Assembly (NCBI GenBank): GCA_937870755.1
Contig: CALMZV010000131.1
Location: 33,737 to 97,736 of the forward strand
Source: an uncultured Methylocystaceae bacterium
GTDB lineage: Bacteria > Pseudomonadota > Alphaproteobacteria > Rhizobiales > Beijerinckiaceae
DNA: 64,000 nucleotides
Direction: 5' to 3'
This document shows, one piece after another, positions 36,844 to 44,471 of this stretch. Position 1 is the first letter of the stretch, and every line of letters starts with the position of its first letter. The notes under the pieces were generated by a model. The model was given only the letters and a program-made list of their open reading frames with translations, searched no databases and was not told where the DNA came from. The position numbers and the translations under genes were made by a program.

Positions 36844-37089
36844 ATGCCGAACTGGGATAGAGCCCCGCTTCATCTTCGCCGCATCAATCCCGCGCTCAAC
36901 ATGCGGCGGTTCTATACGCTGTCGATCCAACCGACCCTGTTCGGCGGCGCATCGCTGGTTCGCAATTGGGGGCGGATCGGCGCCGGCGGACAATCCATGA
37001 TCGAGACCTTCGATAGGCCGGAGGAAGCCGACGGCGCGATGGGCCGCCTCGAGCGCAGCAAGCGCCGGCGCGGCTATGCGGATCGCTGA
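36844..37089 (+). CDS. Stand-alone WGR-domain protein
   Basis: An 81-residue protein that is nearly all WGR domain: NPALNMRRFYTLSIQPTLFGGASLVRNWGRIGAGGQ, with the W-G-R signature in NWGRIG, then FDRPEEADGAM. WGR domains bind nucleic acids or DNA ends in PARPs and some bacterial proteins. Small solo versions are common on rhizobial plasmids. The ATG for MPNWDRAP was taken as start. It converges on the DUF4326 gene with 15 bp between stops. Confidence 0.82.
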   Translation: MPNWDRAPLHLRRINPALNMRRFYTLSIQPTLFGGASLVRNWGRIGAGGQSMIETFDRPEEADGAMGRLERSKRRRGYADR

Positions 37090-37104
37090 GGCGCCGCAGC
37101 GCCG

Positions 37105-37374
37105 TCAGCTCCTGTTCGCGAGTTCGCGCAGCACGTCGCCGTGGCAAGCCAGCGGCGCGCACCAGCAGACGAGATCGCGGCCGCGCAGCTCGTCGAGCGC
37201 GTTCATCAGCTCCGGCTGCGCGACGATCCATACGCGATATTTCGCGATGACCTCGGCGCGCGAGCCGTCGCGGCCGATGACGAACGGATTGCCCCACTTG
37301 CTTGGCCGGCCGATATAGACCTGCGTCGCCGTGCTGTGGCGGCCCGCCCGCCGCGCGTTCAAGACCTTGCACAT
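37105..37374 (-). CDS. DUF4326 protein
   Basis: An 89-residue protein of the DUF4326 family, found on phages and plasmids. Marks are STATQVYIGRPSKWGNPFVIGRDGSRAEVIAKY and the cysteine block DLVCWCAPLACHGDVL. A strong AAGGAGGA site lies 5 nt before the ATG. Biochemical role unknown. It is one of several short minus-strand units ended by hairpins. Confidence 0.82.
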   Translation of the reverse strand: MCKVLNARRAGRHSTATQVYIGRPSKWGNPFVIGRDGSRAEVIAKYRVWIVAQPELMNALDELRGRDLVCWCAPLACHGDVLRELANRS

Positions 37375-37401
37375 GACAGTCCTCCTTTTCCGGACGCCGA
37401 A

Positions 37402-37423
37402 GGCCCCGCCGCCAGGCGGGGCC
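37402..37423 (-). terminator. 9-bp GC hairpin after DUF736 gene
   Basis: GGCCCCGCC and GGCGGGGCC pair around GCCA, 16 nt past the stop of the minus-strand DUF736 gene. No T-run follows, so termination or 3' protection are both possible. Confidence 0.4.
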
Positions 37424-37439
37424 TCCTTGCGCGACTTGC

Positions 37440-37751
37440 TCAGTCGCGGTTGGGGCGGGACCAGATGACCGGGAGGCCTTCCTCGCCTTCCACCGCGACC
37501 ATCGTCGCGTAGATGGGGTTCGGGAAGCTCGGGTCGTCGAACTTGAGCGAGACGTAGTCCCGACCCTGCTCGGACTTCTTCTTCCACCCGGCGCCGAACT
37601 CGATGGCGCCCGCGAAGACCCGGTAGTCGGGAGCCTTGTCGGAGGTGCGCTCGGCCGGGACGATCTTGGCCTTGATGGTGCCAAGGGCGAGGGTCTTGAT
37701 GGTGCCGACGAAGCCGTTGCCGTTGACGGTGAAGTTGCCGATGGTAGCCAT
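37440..37751 (-). CDS. DUF736 protein, copy 1
   Basis: A 103-residue DUF736 protein, a family common on rhizobial plasmids. The typical opening is [21 protein letters not shown]. The middle is [45 protein letters not shown], and the end is GLPVIWSRP. Function unknown; it is probably a small beta-rich protein. A second copy lies at 53652-53978 on the other strand. A hairpin (37775-37793) sits 24 nt before the start, like those before ardC and the parB-like gene. Confidence 0.88.
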   Translation of the reverse strand: MATIGNFTVNGNGFVGTIKTLALGTIKAKIVPAERTSDKAPDYRVFAGAIEFGAGWKKKSEQGRDYVSLKFDDPSFPNPIYATMVAVEGEEGLPVIWSRPNRD

Positions 37752-37774
37752 GTTCGTGTCCTCTTCGTTTCTCG

Positions 37775-37793
37775 GGCCGCGACCATCGCGACC
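37775..37793 (-). promoter_or_regulatory. 5'-proximal CGCG hairpin before DUF736 gene
   Basis: GGCCGCG-ACCAT-CGCGACC pairs at 6 of 7 positions, 24 nt 5' of the start codon. Similar hairpins lie at 39404-39422 and 44251-44269. Confidence 0.45.
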
Positions 37794-38457
37794 TCGATGG
37801 CTGTCGTTGACCGGAGGCGATCGGGCCGCACCCGAAGGGCCGAAACGCAGTGGAGGGCGGCCAGGGCGAGGCTTTCTTGAATCGCGAGGAATGGGCGCGC
37901 AGCGACCAGGGGAAGAAAGCTGAGAACGGCCGTTGCGGTCATGAGAGATCGAGGCGGAGCGTAGCGACGACGGCCTTCGGTCAGACATGCCAGATCGAGG
38001 ACGCAGTGGACGCGAACAGGCCGAACGAGGGGGACACAATGAGCGATCGGCAGATCACCCGGCATGGTGACGGCGCGGCCGCCATCTCCGAAGACCCGAC
38101 TGGGAGACCACCAAGGCCGTCCCGGCCTCTTCGCACCGGCAATGCCGCTGACGCCGCACCGTCGAGCGCGGCCGATGTTCAACCGGGGGGAAAGTCCGCA
38201 GCCGAGGGACGGGATTCTCGGCTCATCACCGGCGACCTGCCCGTCCCCTCGACGTCGATGGGCGGGAAGCGAGGCCTTCTCCCGGTCATCTGGGCCCGTC
38301 CTTCCTGCGCGATGCCGCTTCGCGGGATTGCCCGCCGCGCGGCGGGGCCTTCGGCGAACGACCGGAGGCGATGTGCAAGGGCCGGGTCAACGTGGCGAAC
38401 GCTGCCGCCTCGGGGAGGGCTCGATGCCCTCCCCTTCTACAGCCAGTGCGGAGTGCA
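37794..38457. other. Gap between DUF736 and ardC
   Basis: About 660 bp without a supported intact gene. A plus-strand open frame exists but shows no family signal apart from a DUF736-like end. The region may hold the decayed remains of such a gene plus the ardC 3' end. Confidence 0.4.
38262..38303 (+). pseudogene. Possible DUF736 C-terminal remnant
   Basis: In one plus-strand frame the sequence reads GLLPVIWARPS, against [10 protein letters not shown] at the end of the intact DUF736 gene. The DNA CTCCCGGTCATCTGG is identical in both. The rest of the gene is not recognisable. It may be a decayed copy or a recombination scar. Confidence 0.3.
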
Positions 38458-39384
38458 TCACGCCGCCTCCGGCACCGACTCGGCCTGCGGCTGCAGGCCG
38501 TGCAGGTAGGCGCAGGCCCGCTGAGCATGCGCGGCGGCCGAGAAGATGAAGCGCTTGTCATTGGCGAGGACCGAAAGCCAGGATGCGAGGTAGCTCGCAT
38601 GGTCGGCGCGCGGCTCGAGCTCGGGCACGATGCCGAGATCGGCGCTGACGAAGCAAGCGCCGAGATCCGCGATGAGTTCTTCGCGGGCACGTTCGCTGCG
38701 GTCACTGTGATAGCGCGAGAGATCGCGGTTGAGCCGGTGCTCCGCGCCGGCCCAATGCACGGTCTCATGCGCCAGCGTGGCGTAATAACTCTCCGGGTCG
38801 CGGAACGACTCGAAGGCCGGCATCTGAATGACGTCGAGCGACGGCGCGAAGAACGCCTTGTCGCCGCCATGCCGGATGACGGCGCCGGTATTGGCGAAGA
38901 AGGCGTCGGCATGGGCGATACGCTGCGCCGGCGCCGCGGGTGGTGTCGGCCGGGCGTAGAAATGATCGGGCAAGCCGTCGATCTGGTCGACGCAGAAGAC
39001 CGAATAGGCGCGCAGGAACGGAATCGCGCGTTCGACCTCGTCGCCATGCTCGTCGGTTTCGGTCCTGGTGAACCGATTGGCATAGACGACGGTCGTGGCC
39101 GTTTCGCCCTTGCGGACATTGCCGCCGAGCTCGAGGGCCTGCTTGAACGTCATCCAGATCGGCGAGGCGAAGCCCCGCGCCACGGCCTCCGACCAGAGCA
39201 GCACGACATTGATGCCCTGATAGGGCAGGCCGTTGTGGCGCAGCGGCCGCGTGATGCGCCCGGCGCCGTTCGCGGCGTTCCAGGGTTGAATCCAGGGCCG
39301 CACGCCGCGCTCCAGGTCGGCGACGATGCGATCCGTGATCCGCGCATAGATGTCGGCGCGGGACTTTGTTTCCTTACCTGTCAT
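38458..39384 (-). CDS. ardC: ArdC-like antirestriction protein
   Basis: A 308-residue protein with the two ArdC parts. The N-terminal ssDNA-binding domain (DUF1738) spans about 8-130 (VRPWIQPWNAANGAGRITRPLRHNG; GGNVRKGETATTVVYA). The zincin-like peptidase domain has HETVH in LAHETVHWAGAEHRLNRD. ArdC shields incoming plasmid DNA in the recipient. It is the likely early-entry protector of this element. A GGCCGCG/CGCGGCC hairpin lies 20 nt before the start. Confidence 0.9.
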   Translation of the reverse strand: MTGKETKSRADIYARITDRIVADLERGVRPWIQPWNAANGAGRITRPLRHNGLPYQGINVVLLWSEAVARGFASPIWMTFKQALELGGNVRKGETATTVVYANRFTRTETDEHGDEVERAIPFLRAYSVFCVDQIDGLPDHFYARPTPPAAPAQRIAHADAFFANTGAVIRHGGDKAFFAPSLDVIQMPAFESFRDPESYYATLAHETVHWAGAEHRLNRDLSRYHSDRSERAREELIADLGACFVSADLGIVPELEPRADHASYLASWLSVLANDKRFIFSAAAHAQRACAYLHGLQPQAESVPEAA

Positions 39385-39403
39385 GGTCCGAACCTCCGTT
39401 GGA

Positions 39404-39422
39404 GGCCGCGCCCATCGCGGCC
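39404..39422 (-). promoter_or_regulatory. 5'-proximal CGCG hairpin before ardC
   Basis: GGCCGCG (39404-39410) and CGCGGCC (39416-39422) pair perfectly around CCCAT, 20 nt 5' of the ardC start. It matches the hairpins before the DUF736 and parB-like genes. Confidence 0.5.
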
Positions 39423-39644
39423 CGTCACGGCGGTCCGCCTGCGGAGGTCCGCACGGCCGCGCATCCGGTGAGGTTCATGAGCGGGATGACTGGCGACGCG
39501 CCGGACCGGAACGTCAGTGGAGGACGGCAACGCCGTTGCGCTGCCGCGCAGGCCGGAGCATGGACCGAAAGCCGAGACGGGCCGCGATGGCCGCTCGCAT
39601 CCTTCCTTTCCTGCCTTCCTTCCGCGTCTGTGCGAGGCGACATG

Positions 39645-39671
39645 AAAAAGGCCGGTCCCGAAGGACCGGCC
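39645..39671 (-). terminator. Rho-independent terminator after the 39722-40309 gene
   Basis: GGCCGGTCC-CGAA-GGACCGGCC, a perfect 9-bp stem with a tetraloop, is followed on the minus strand by TTTTT. A second 8-bp hairpin, GGCGGGGC/GCCCCGCC, lies at 39695-39714 just after the stop. Confidence 0.85.
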
Positions 39672-39721
39672 GGAATCGGACGGAGAGGAGAGAAGGCGGG
39701 GCCGAAGCCCCGCCGGCGGTA

Positions 39722-40309
39722 TCACTCGAATGCCGCCATCTGGACCGCGGCCGCCTTGCGGCCGACGGTCTCGCCCGGATGTTCGGGCTGGCGCTCGAAG
39801 GGCTTCCAGGTCTCGCCGACGACGTGCTCGTAAGCGGCGACCGCGCCTTCGGCCGCCATGCGCAGCGCGTGCGCCTGAATGCCGACTTCGGCGGCGAACT
39901 CACGCTTGCGCTGGGCCGCGGATTCGAAACCGACGGGTCCGTCGAGGTCTTCGTCGCGGGCGTCGTTGGCGAGTCGCGCCGTCGCCTCGCGCGCCTCGGT
40001 GACGGCCCGGCTGTAGAACTGGCCGGCGCCGTGCGCGGAGCCGACATAGGAGCCGACGATGCGTTGCAGGTGGATCTGCATGGCGCGTTCGCTGAGGCCT
40101 TCGCCGAGGGCCTCTGCGGTCTCGGTGATCAGCCGCTGATGCAGGTCGCGGATGCCGTCGCTGTCGAGGATGGCGAGCCCGAAACTCTCGGCGATGCTGG
40201 TGGCCTGCGCGGCGTCGGGGCAGACGAGCCGGATCATTTCGAGGGTGGTGCCGCGGCGAAGCTGGACAACGCGTGCGCCGGTGCGGGGTGCGCGAGCGGT
40301 CTTGGTCAT
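39722..40309 (-). CDS. Accessory protein of unknown function (195 aa)
   Basis: Not recognised. A soluble, mainly helical protein: a basic start (MTKTARAPRTGARVVQLRRG), then DSDGIRDLHQRLITETAEALGEGLSERAMQIHLQRIVGSYVGSAHGAGQFYS, and a helix-rich end. The chosen ATG has GGACACTCC upstream. The next 5' gap is long and carries element C. Two hairpins, one with a T-run, close the unit. Confidence 0.75.
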   Translation of the reverse strand: MTKTARAPRTGARVVQLRRGTTLEMIRLVCPDAAQATSIAESFGLAILDSDGIRDLHQRLITETAEALGEGLSERAMQIHLQRIVGSYVGSAHGAGQFYSRAVTEAREATARLANDARDEDLDGPVGFESAAQRKREFAAEVGIQAHALRMAAEGAVAAYEHVVGETWKPFERQPEHPGETVGRKAAAVQMAAFE

Positions 40310-40694
40310 GGGAGTGTCCTTTCCTGGTTGCGCCGTCGGGGTCGATCCGGCCCCTGCCGGACCCCCTTTGGGTGCGGTCGCCCGGCGCCGCCGGCACGAG
40401 GGCCGGTTCAAGACCCGGGGGCCGCCAGGCGAGCGAGGTCCGGTTGCGGACAAGCGGGGCCAAAGCCCTGCGCAGGCCGCGGCCGGGCCTTGCCGAGATC
40501 GGCGGGCTCCGGCCGCTTGCGGCTTGGTCTTGAAGCGGACCGCCGGGGGCGCAGACCGCAGCAAACCCGAGGGGAGGGCCGACAGGGTTCGGGCCGGGTT
40601 GGCGTTGCCGGGTAAGGACGGACCTGGCCGCCCTGATCACCCCCCTCTCCGCCACGTCCTGTTCACAGCGCATGGCGGCGGCGCGGGATGCCGG
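40310..40694. other. GC-rich structured gap with element C copy 1
   Basis: About 385 bp without a supported gene. At 40447-40472 lies CGGACAAGCGGGGCC, then AAAGCCCTGCG, which matches 44352-44378 before the parB-like gene. A GGTCGATCC motif, the element A loop, lies near 40336-40344 inside a GGGGTC/GACCCC pair. Confidence 0.5.
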
Positions 40695-41105
40695 CTAGAT
40701 CGGACCGCCGCGCTGTTCCCCCGGTCGACATCGCTGCCTGCCATCCTCGACAGCGACGCCGCCTGCCGCCTGTGCGGGCCGGGACCCGTATGGCCCGGCG
40801 TCGCAGCGTGCGCGCAATGCCTCGATCGCCGCATCCTGCCGGGCGAGCTTGCGCGACAGGGCGTCGATTTCCGGCTGCCGCTCGGCCGTGAAGGCGGCGA
40901 GGTGCGAGCGGTAGCGTTCGAGGAACGTGGTCGGATCGGCGGGCCTGCCGCGGCGATAGGCGACACGCTTGCGTCCAAGCTGGGGGATCAGCGCCGTCAT
41001 GCGCCGGATGATCTGCCGGTCGATCATGTCGAGCTGGCGCTGCGTCTGGCGTCGCGCTTCCTCCATGCGCGAAAGCTGCGCGATGCGTTGCGAAGAGGGG
41101 GTCAT
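40695..41105 (-). CDS. Coiled-coil protein of unknown function (136 aa)
   Basis: No family recognised. Residues 5-60 form a heptad-rich helix (RIAQLSRMEEARRQTQRQLDMIDRQIIRRMTAL). A second helix follows (RSHLAAFTAERQPEIDALSRKLARQDAAIEALRA), and the end is disordered. The start overlaps the stop of the DUF7007-like gene by 4 bp (ATGA), and that gene overlaps its own upstream neighbour the same way, so the three are a tight operon. Confidence 0.72.
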   Translation of the reverse strand: MTPSSQRIAQLSRMEEARRQTQRQLDMIDRQIIRRMTALIPQLGRKRVAYRRGRPADPTTFLERYRSHLAAFTAERQPEIDALSRKLARQDAAIEALRARCDAGPYGSRPAQAAGGVAVEDGRQRCRPGEQRGGPI

Positions 41106-41992
41106 CGGGCCCTCCCCTGCCAGCCGATGAAGCTCGACGGGCCGGAATAGACCGGGTGACGCGCCTCATCGACGACGAAGCCGAAGCGGCCGACCTGGTA
41201 CTCGCGGACTGGTACGAGGAAGCGCCGCTCTTCGGCGCCCGCGCCGCGCCGGCCGCCGGGCGTGGCGACGACTTCGACAAAGCCCGGCTGCTGATCCGAC
41301 GTGATCGCCGACACGACGATCCAGTCGTCGGCATGCTGCCGCTCGAAAGCGCGGCGATCCTTCTCGCGGGACTCGCCGGGCTGAAGGATCGTTCCGAAGA
41401 TCGCCTCCCAGGCGTCGGGCCAGCTATCCTTGATCGTGCGCTCGGCGCAGCGCCGCTCGAAGCTGGTGAAGAGATGCGGAAAGGTCAGGGCGACGATCGC
41501 CCAGTCTGCATCTTCCTCGTACCAGCCGCCGCGCGAGCGCAGCATGGCGTCGACCTTGCGATTGCGGGCGGCCGAGAGGTGGAAGCCGCCATGACCTGCG
41601 GTCGAATGGCAGACGACACCCTCGGCGTAGACCGTCGCGCCCTGCGACGTGCCCCACGGCGTATTCGCCGTCGAGCCGATCTCGCGGCGGCCGAGCGCGC
41701 GCTTCTCGCGCTGATGCTCCGCGTTCTCCGCGATCTTGGCGCGGAACGCCGCCTGGTCGGCGAGCTCGCCGGCATGGCCGTAGAAGTCGGATCGCTTCCA
41801 CTCGGCCATCGGCCGGCCGATGCGCCAGCCGGTGGCGAGATAGTGACGGCCGTCGCGCGCCGGCAACATGGCGAACGCGGTGTCGGCGACGCGGGCGACG
41901 AAGATGCCGTCTGCCGTCCAGCCGAACTCGATCTGCGGAAATGCGGTCGCAGATTCCGCGATCATCGTGGTGGAAGGGGCGAGCGCGCTCAT
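41102..41992 (-). CDS. DUF7007-like protein (296 aa)
   Basis: Resembles proteins annotated with DUF7007 on rhizobial elements, though the match is from memory of pattern and is not certain. It shows IEFGWTADGIFVARVADTAFAMLPA at the start, STAGHGGFHLSAARNRKVDAMLRSRGGWYEEDADWAIVALTFPHLF in the middle and a C-terminal VVDEARHPVYSGPSSFIGW. The middle His/Asp/Glu-rich block looks functional, but no activity is claimed. It is the central gene of a three-gene overlapping operon. Confidence 0.75.
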   Translation of the reverse strand: MSALAPSTTMIAESATAFPQIEFGWTADGIFVARVADTAFAMLPARDGRHYLATGWRIGRPMAEWKRSDFYGHAGELADQAAFRAKIAENAEHQREKRALGRREIGSTANTPWGTSQGATVYAEGVVCHSTAGHGGFHLSAARNRKVDAMLRSRGGWYEEDADWAIVALTFPHLFTSFERRCAERTIKDSWPDAWEAIFGTILQPGESREKDRRAFERQHADDWIVVSAITSDQQPGFVEVVATPGGRRGAGAEERRFLVPVREYQVGRFGFVVDEARHPVYSGPSSFIGWQGRAR

Positions 41993-42465
41993 GCGGCGGC
42001 CCTCCCTTCCACGACGGCCGCCGCGGCCTCATCGGCCGAGATCTCGCGCAGCACGGCGTTGGGATAGCCGTGCCGCGTGAGCCATTCATCGGCGTCGGCG
42101 CGATGGCTGGCGAGATAGACCAGCTCCGCGTCGTCACCCGGTCGGTCGAGCACCTGGACGGAACCGACCGTGGGTCGTTCGGTCACGACGAACTTCAGGC
42201 TGCTGTCGACCGAGAATGTCCGGTGGACGCGCAGCACTACGACGCCGCGACTGCCATAGTCGCCGGCGTGCAAGGTGATGCTCGCACCGATGACGGTGTT
42301 GCCGACGCGGCGCTCGGCCTGCTTGCGAATGAGCCGGCCGCCGCTGTTGGTGTTCTCCCAGGCGGAGAGCTTCCGGCGATGGCGGTCCGGCGGGCGCGGC
42401 GCGCCGTCGGAGAAGCGAACGATCGAGCCAAGCAACGCGAACTCGTAGATCAATTGTGCGGACAT
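41989..42465 (-). CDS. Accessory protein of unknown function (158 aa)
   Basis: Not recognised. It has a probable beta-rich middle (GNTVIGASITLHAGDYGSRGVVVLRVHRTFSVDSSLKFVV) and a C-terminal helix (HRADADEWLTRHGYPNAVLREIS). The ATG with AGGAGGA at good spacing was chosen over an upstream one. It is first in the overlapping run 41989-40695 and follows a strong hairpin after the parB-like gene. Confidence 0.74.
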   Translation of the reverse strand: MSAQLIYEFALLGSIVRFSDGAPRPPDRHRRKLSAWENTNSGGRLIRKQAERRVGNTVIGASITLHAGDYGSRGVVVLRVHRTFSVDSSLKFVVTERPTVGSVQVLDRPGDDAELVYLASHRADADEWLTRHGYPNAVLREISADEAAAAVVEGRAAA

Positions 42466-42495
42466 GACGTCCTCCTGTGCGGATGGTGGAAATGA

Positions 42496-42525
42496 AGCCG
42501 CCGCCGGCATGGACCGGCGGCGGCT
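42496..42525 (-). terminator. 12-bp hairpin after the parB-like gene
   Basis: AGCCGCCGCCGG and CCGGCGGCGGCT pair perfectly around 6 nt, 27 nt past the parB-like stop. It is followed on the minus strand by TCATTTC, not a full T-run. Confidence 0.5.
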
Positions 42526-42552
42526 GTCGTTCGGGAGATGAGCGGGCCGGCG

Positions 42553-44226
42553 CTATTCCGCGGCTTCGCGGAAGGCCTCGTCGTCCGCGCCTTCGCCGCT
42601 GTCCTCGCCGTCTTCGACGAGCTCGTCGGAGTCGTCGTCTTCGGCGACCGCGTTCGACGCGAGCCAGCTCTGAAGCGCGGTCTTGTCCGGTGCGAACAAC
42701 GCAGCCGGATGGACGAAGCGGCCTTCCTTGAAGTGCTCGACCAGGGCGGCGCGCGTGTCCTTCACCTTCTGGCGCGGAAGAACCGGCGTGTCCTTGCACG
42801 AACCCTCGAGCTCGCCGCGCGACAGGCACGACAGGAAGTCGTCGTTGCCCATATTCGGCAGGAAGTTGTCGGCGCCGACGACATCGCCGGCGACGCGCGC
42901 GACGATGCCGCTGTCGGTGCGGTTCTCCCGGCACGACAGCACGTCGGCGAGGACCGACCGCGCAGCCACGCGGAGAGTGTCCATGTCGAGCACGAGCTGG
43001 CCGTCCTGATCGAACAGGTTCACGGCATGGCGCGCGATCCGACGATTGCCGTAGTAGGTCCCGCCGCCGGCCGACGCGACGGTGATGTTCTGGCCGGCGA
43101 AGGCGAGGATCAGCAGCGCCATCAGCGCGTCATCCTCGATCGGCGCGCGGGCGAGCGCCTCGTGCAGCGCGTCGGTGCGGAAGTCGCCGATCATCTCGAC
43201 GCCCTTGCGCGTCACGTCCGGACGCGGCTTCGAGATCGCGCCGGTCTCATCCGCCGCATCATTGCCGGCGGACGCGCCCTTGCCCTTCGGCTTCTTCGCG
43301 GCGGGCATGCGGTAATGCACGGTCTGCACGCGGCCGTCGCGGTCGAGATACATCGCCGTGCAATCCGACTTCGTGGGCTTGCCATAGACCCGCTCCGCCT
43401 TCGGCGGCAGCTTGACCTCGCCATAGTTCGTCGCCTCGGCGATGATGCCCTTCTTCGGCAGGTTCGCGGTCATCCACTCCTGCTGCGCGCCGAGGAAGGC
43501 CTCGACGTCGGTCGTGTAGCGGCTGTCCTCGTCCGCCGGCGCGAACAGGTCCTCGACCCACTGGATGCCGTAGGCCTGGGCAAGGTCGTCGCCGAAGCTC
43601 GCATGACGTGCGTACATGCGGGCCTTGGTCAGCGCCTGCGCGACGCTCCACCACGAGACCTGCGGATCGGCCTTGGACGGCTTGTGCTTCTTCCAGACCT
43701 CCTTCTGCTCGTCGGGCGAGGCCGACGCGATCGTGCGGAGCTGGCGCTCGTCGGGCATGTCGCCCTTCGCCACGTGGTCGAGCATCGCCGGCAGCACGTT
43801 CGCGAGCAGGCGGAGCTTCCTGACCTGCCGCACCGGCAGCGTCAGGGCGACGCCGATCGCCTCCTCCGTCCAGCCGAGCGCGACGAGGCGCTCGATGGCG
43901 CGCCACTGATCGACAGGATTCAGCGGCTCACGCGCGATGTTCTCGACAAAGGAGCGCATGGCGCCGTTGTCGTTCGCCGCGTCGTCGACGAGCACGTCGA
44001 TTTCCTCGAGGCCCGCGGCGATGGCGAGGCGCACGCGACGCCGGCCGGCGTTGATGAGGAAGCCGTTGCCTCCATCGGCCTGCTGCGACACGACGGGCGG
44101 CTGCACGATGCCGACGGCCTTGATCGAAGCCAGCAACAGCGCGTCGGCCTGCGGCGTCGACTTGGTCTGGCGCGAATGGTCGGGATTCTCCACCAGCGCG
44201 CGCGGATCGACTTTCAAGAGATACAT
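42553..44226 (-). CDS. ParB/Spo0J-family DNA-binding protein (plasmid type)
   Basis: A 557-residue protein whose first 200 residues are ParB-like: VENPDHSRQTKSTPQADALLLASIKAVGIVQPPVV, then INAGRRRVRLAIAAG, FVENIAREPLNPVDQWRAIERL and the helix-turn-helix GWTEEAIGVALTLPVRQVRKLRLL. A long C-terminal part, ending in an acidic tail, is particular to plasmid versions. No parA or obvious parS cluster is nearby. It may therefore act as a regulator rather than in partition. Confidence 0.87.
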   Translation of the reverse strand: MYLLKVDPRALVENPDHSRQTKSTPQADALLLASIKAVGIVQPPVVSQQADGGNGFLINAGRRRVRLAIAAGLEEIDVLVDDAANDNGAMRSFVENIAREPLNPVDQWRAIERLVALGWTEEAIGVALTLPVRQVRKLRLLANVLPAMLDHVAKGDMPDERQLRTIASASPDEQKEVWKKHKPSKADPQVSWWSVAQALTKARMYARHASFGDDLAQAYGIQWVEDLFAPADEDSRYTTDVEAFLGAQQEWMTANLPKKGIIAEATNYGEVKLPPKAERVYGKPTKSDCTAMYLDRDGRVQTVHYRMPAAKKPKGKGASAGNDAADETGAISKPRPDVTRKGVEMIGDFRTDALHEALARAPIEDDALMALLILAFAGQNITVASAGGGTYYGNRRIARHAVNLFDQDGQLVLDMDTLRVAARSVLADVLSCRENRTDSGIVARVAGDVVGADNFLPNMGNDDFLSCLSRGELEGSCKDTPVLPRQKVKDTRAALVEHFKEGRFVHPAALFAPDKTALQSWLASNAVAEDDDSDELVEDGEDSGEGADDEAFREAAE

Positions 44227-44250
44227 GGGATGCTCCTTTTCGGGGTTCGC

Positions 44251-44269
44251 GGACCGCGCCTCGCGGTCC
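44251..44269 (-). promoter_or_regulatory. 5'-proximal CGCG hairpin before parB-like gene
   Basis: GGACCGCG-CCT-CGCGGTCC, a perfect 8-bp stem, lies 25 nt 5' of the start. A second hairpin, GTCTCC-TTCC-GGAGAC, follows at about 44276-44291. Confidence 0.5.
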
Positions 44270-44351
44270 TTTCTCGTCTCCTTCCGGAGACACCCCCCGG
44301 CCCGCGGAGCGGTCGGGCCGGCACAACTGCGGCCGAGCGGCCCTGCCCGGC

Positions 44352-44378
44352 CGGACGAGCGGGGCTCACAGCCCTGCG
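44352..44378 (-). other. Element C, copy 2
   Basis: CGGACGAGCGGGGCT then CACAGCCCTGCG, closely matching 40447-40472. The GGGGC/GCCC(T) arms form a short hairpin. Both copies lie about 126-138 nt 5' of a minus-strand start codon. Confidence 0.45.
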
Positions 44379-44471
44379 AAGGACGACGGGCCGGGGCTCG
44401 CGCAGGCGGCGGTTGAGCTCAAGCGTTGCCGGCCTGGCCGATCTGCGAGCGGGCTTTTCCCCTTTTTTCCC

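Noticed and set aside
37850..38509. 219-codon plus-strand frame between DUF736 and ardC
   Set aside because: Overlaps the 3' end of ardC, has no ribosome site, and only its DUF736-like tail resembles anything, so it was reduced to a remnant call.
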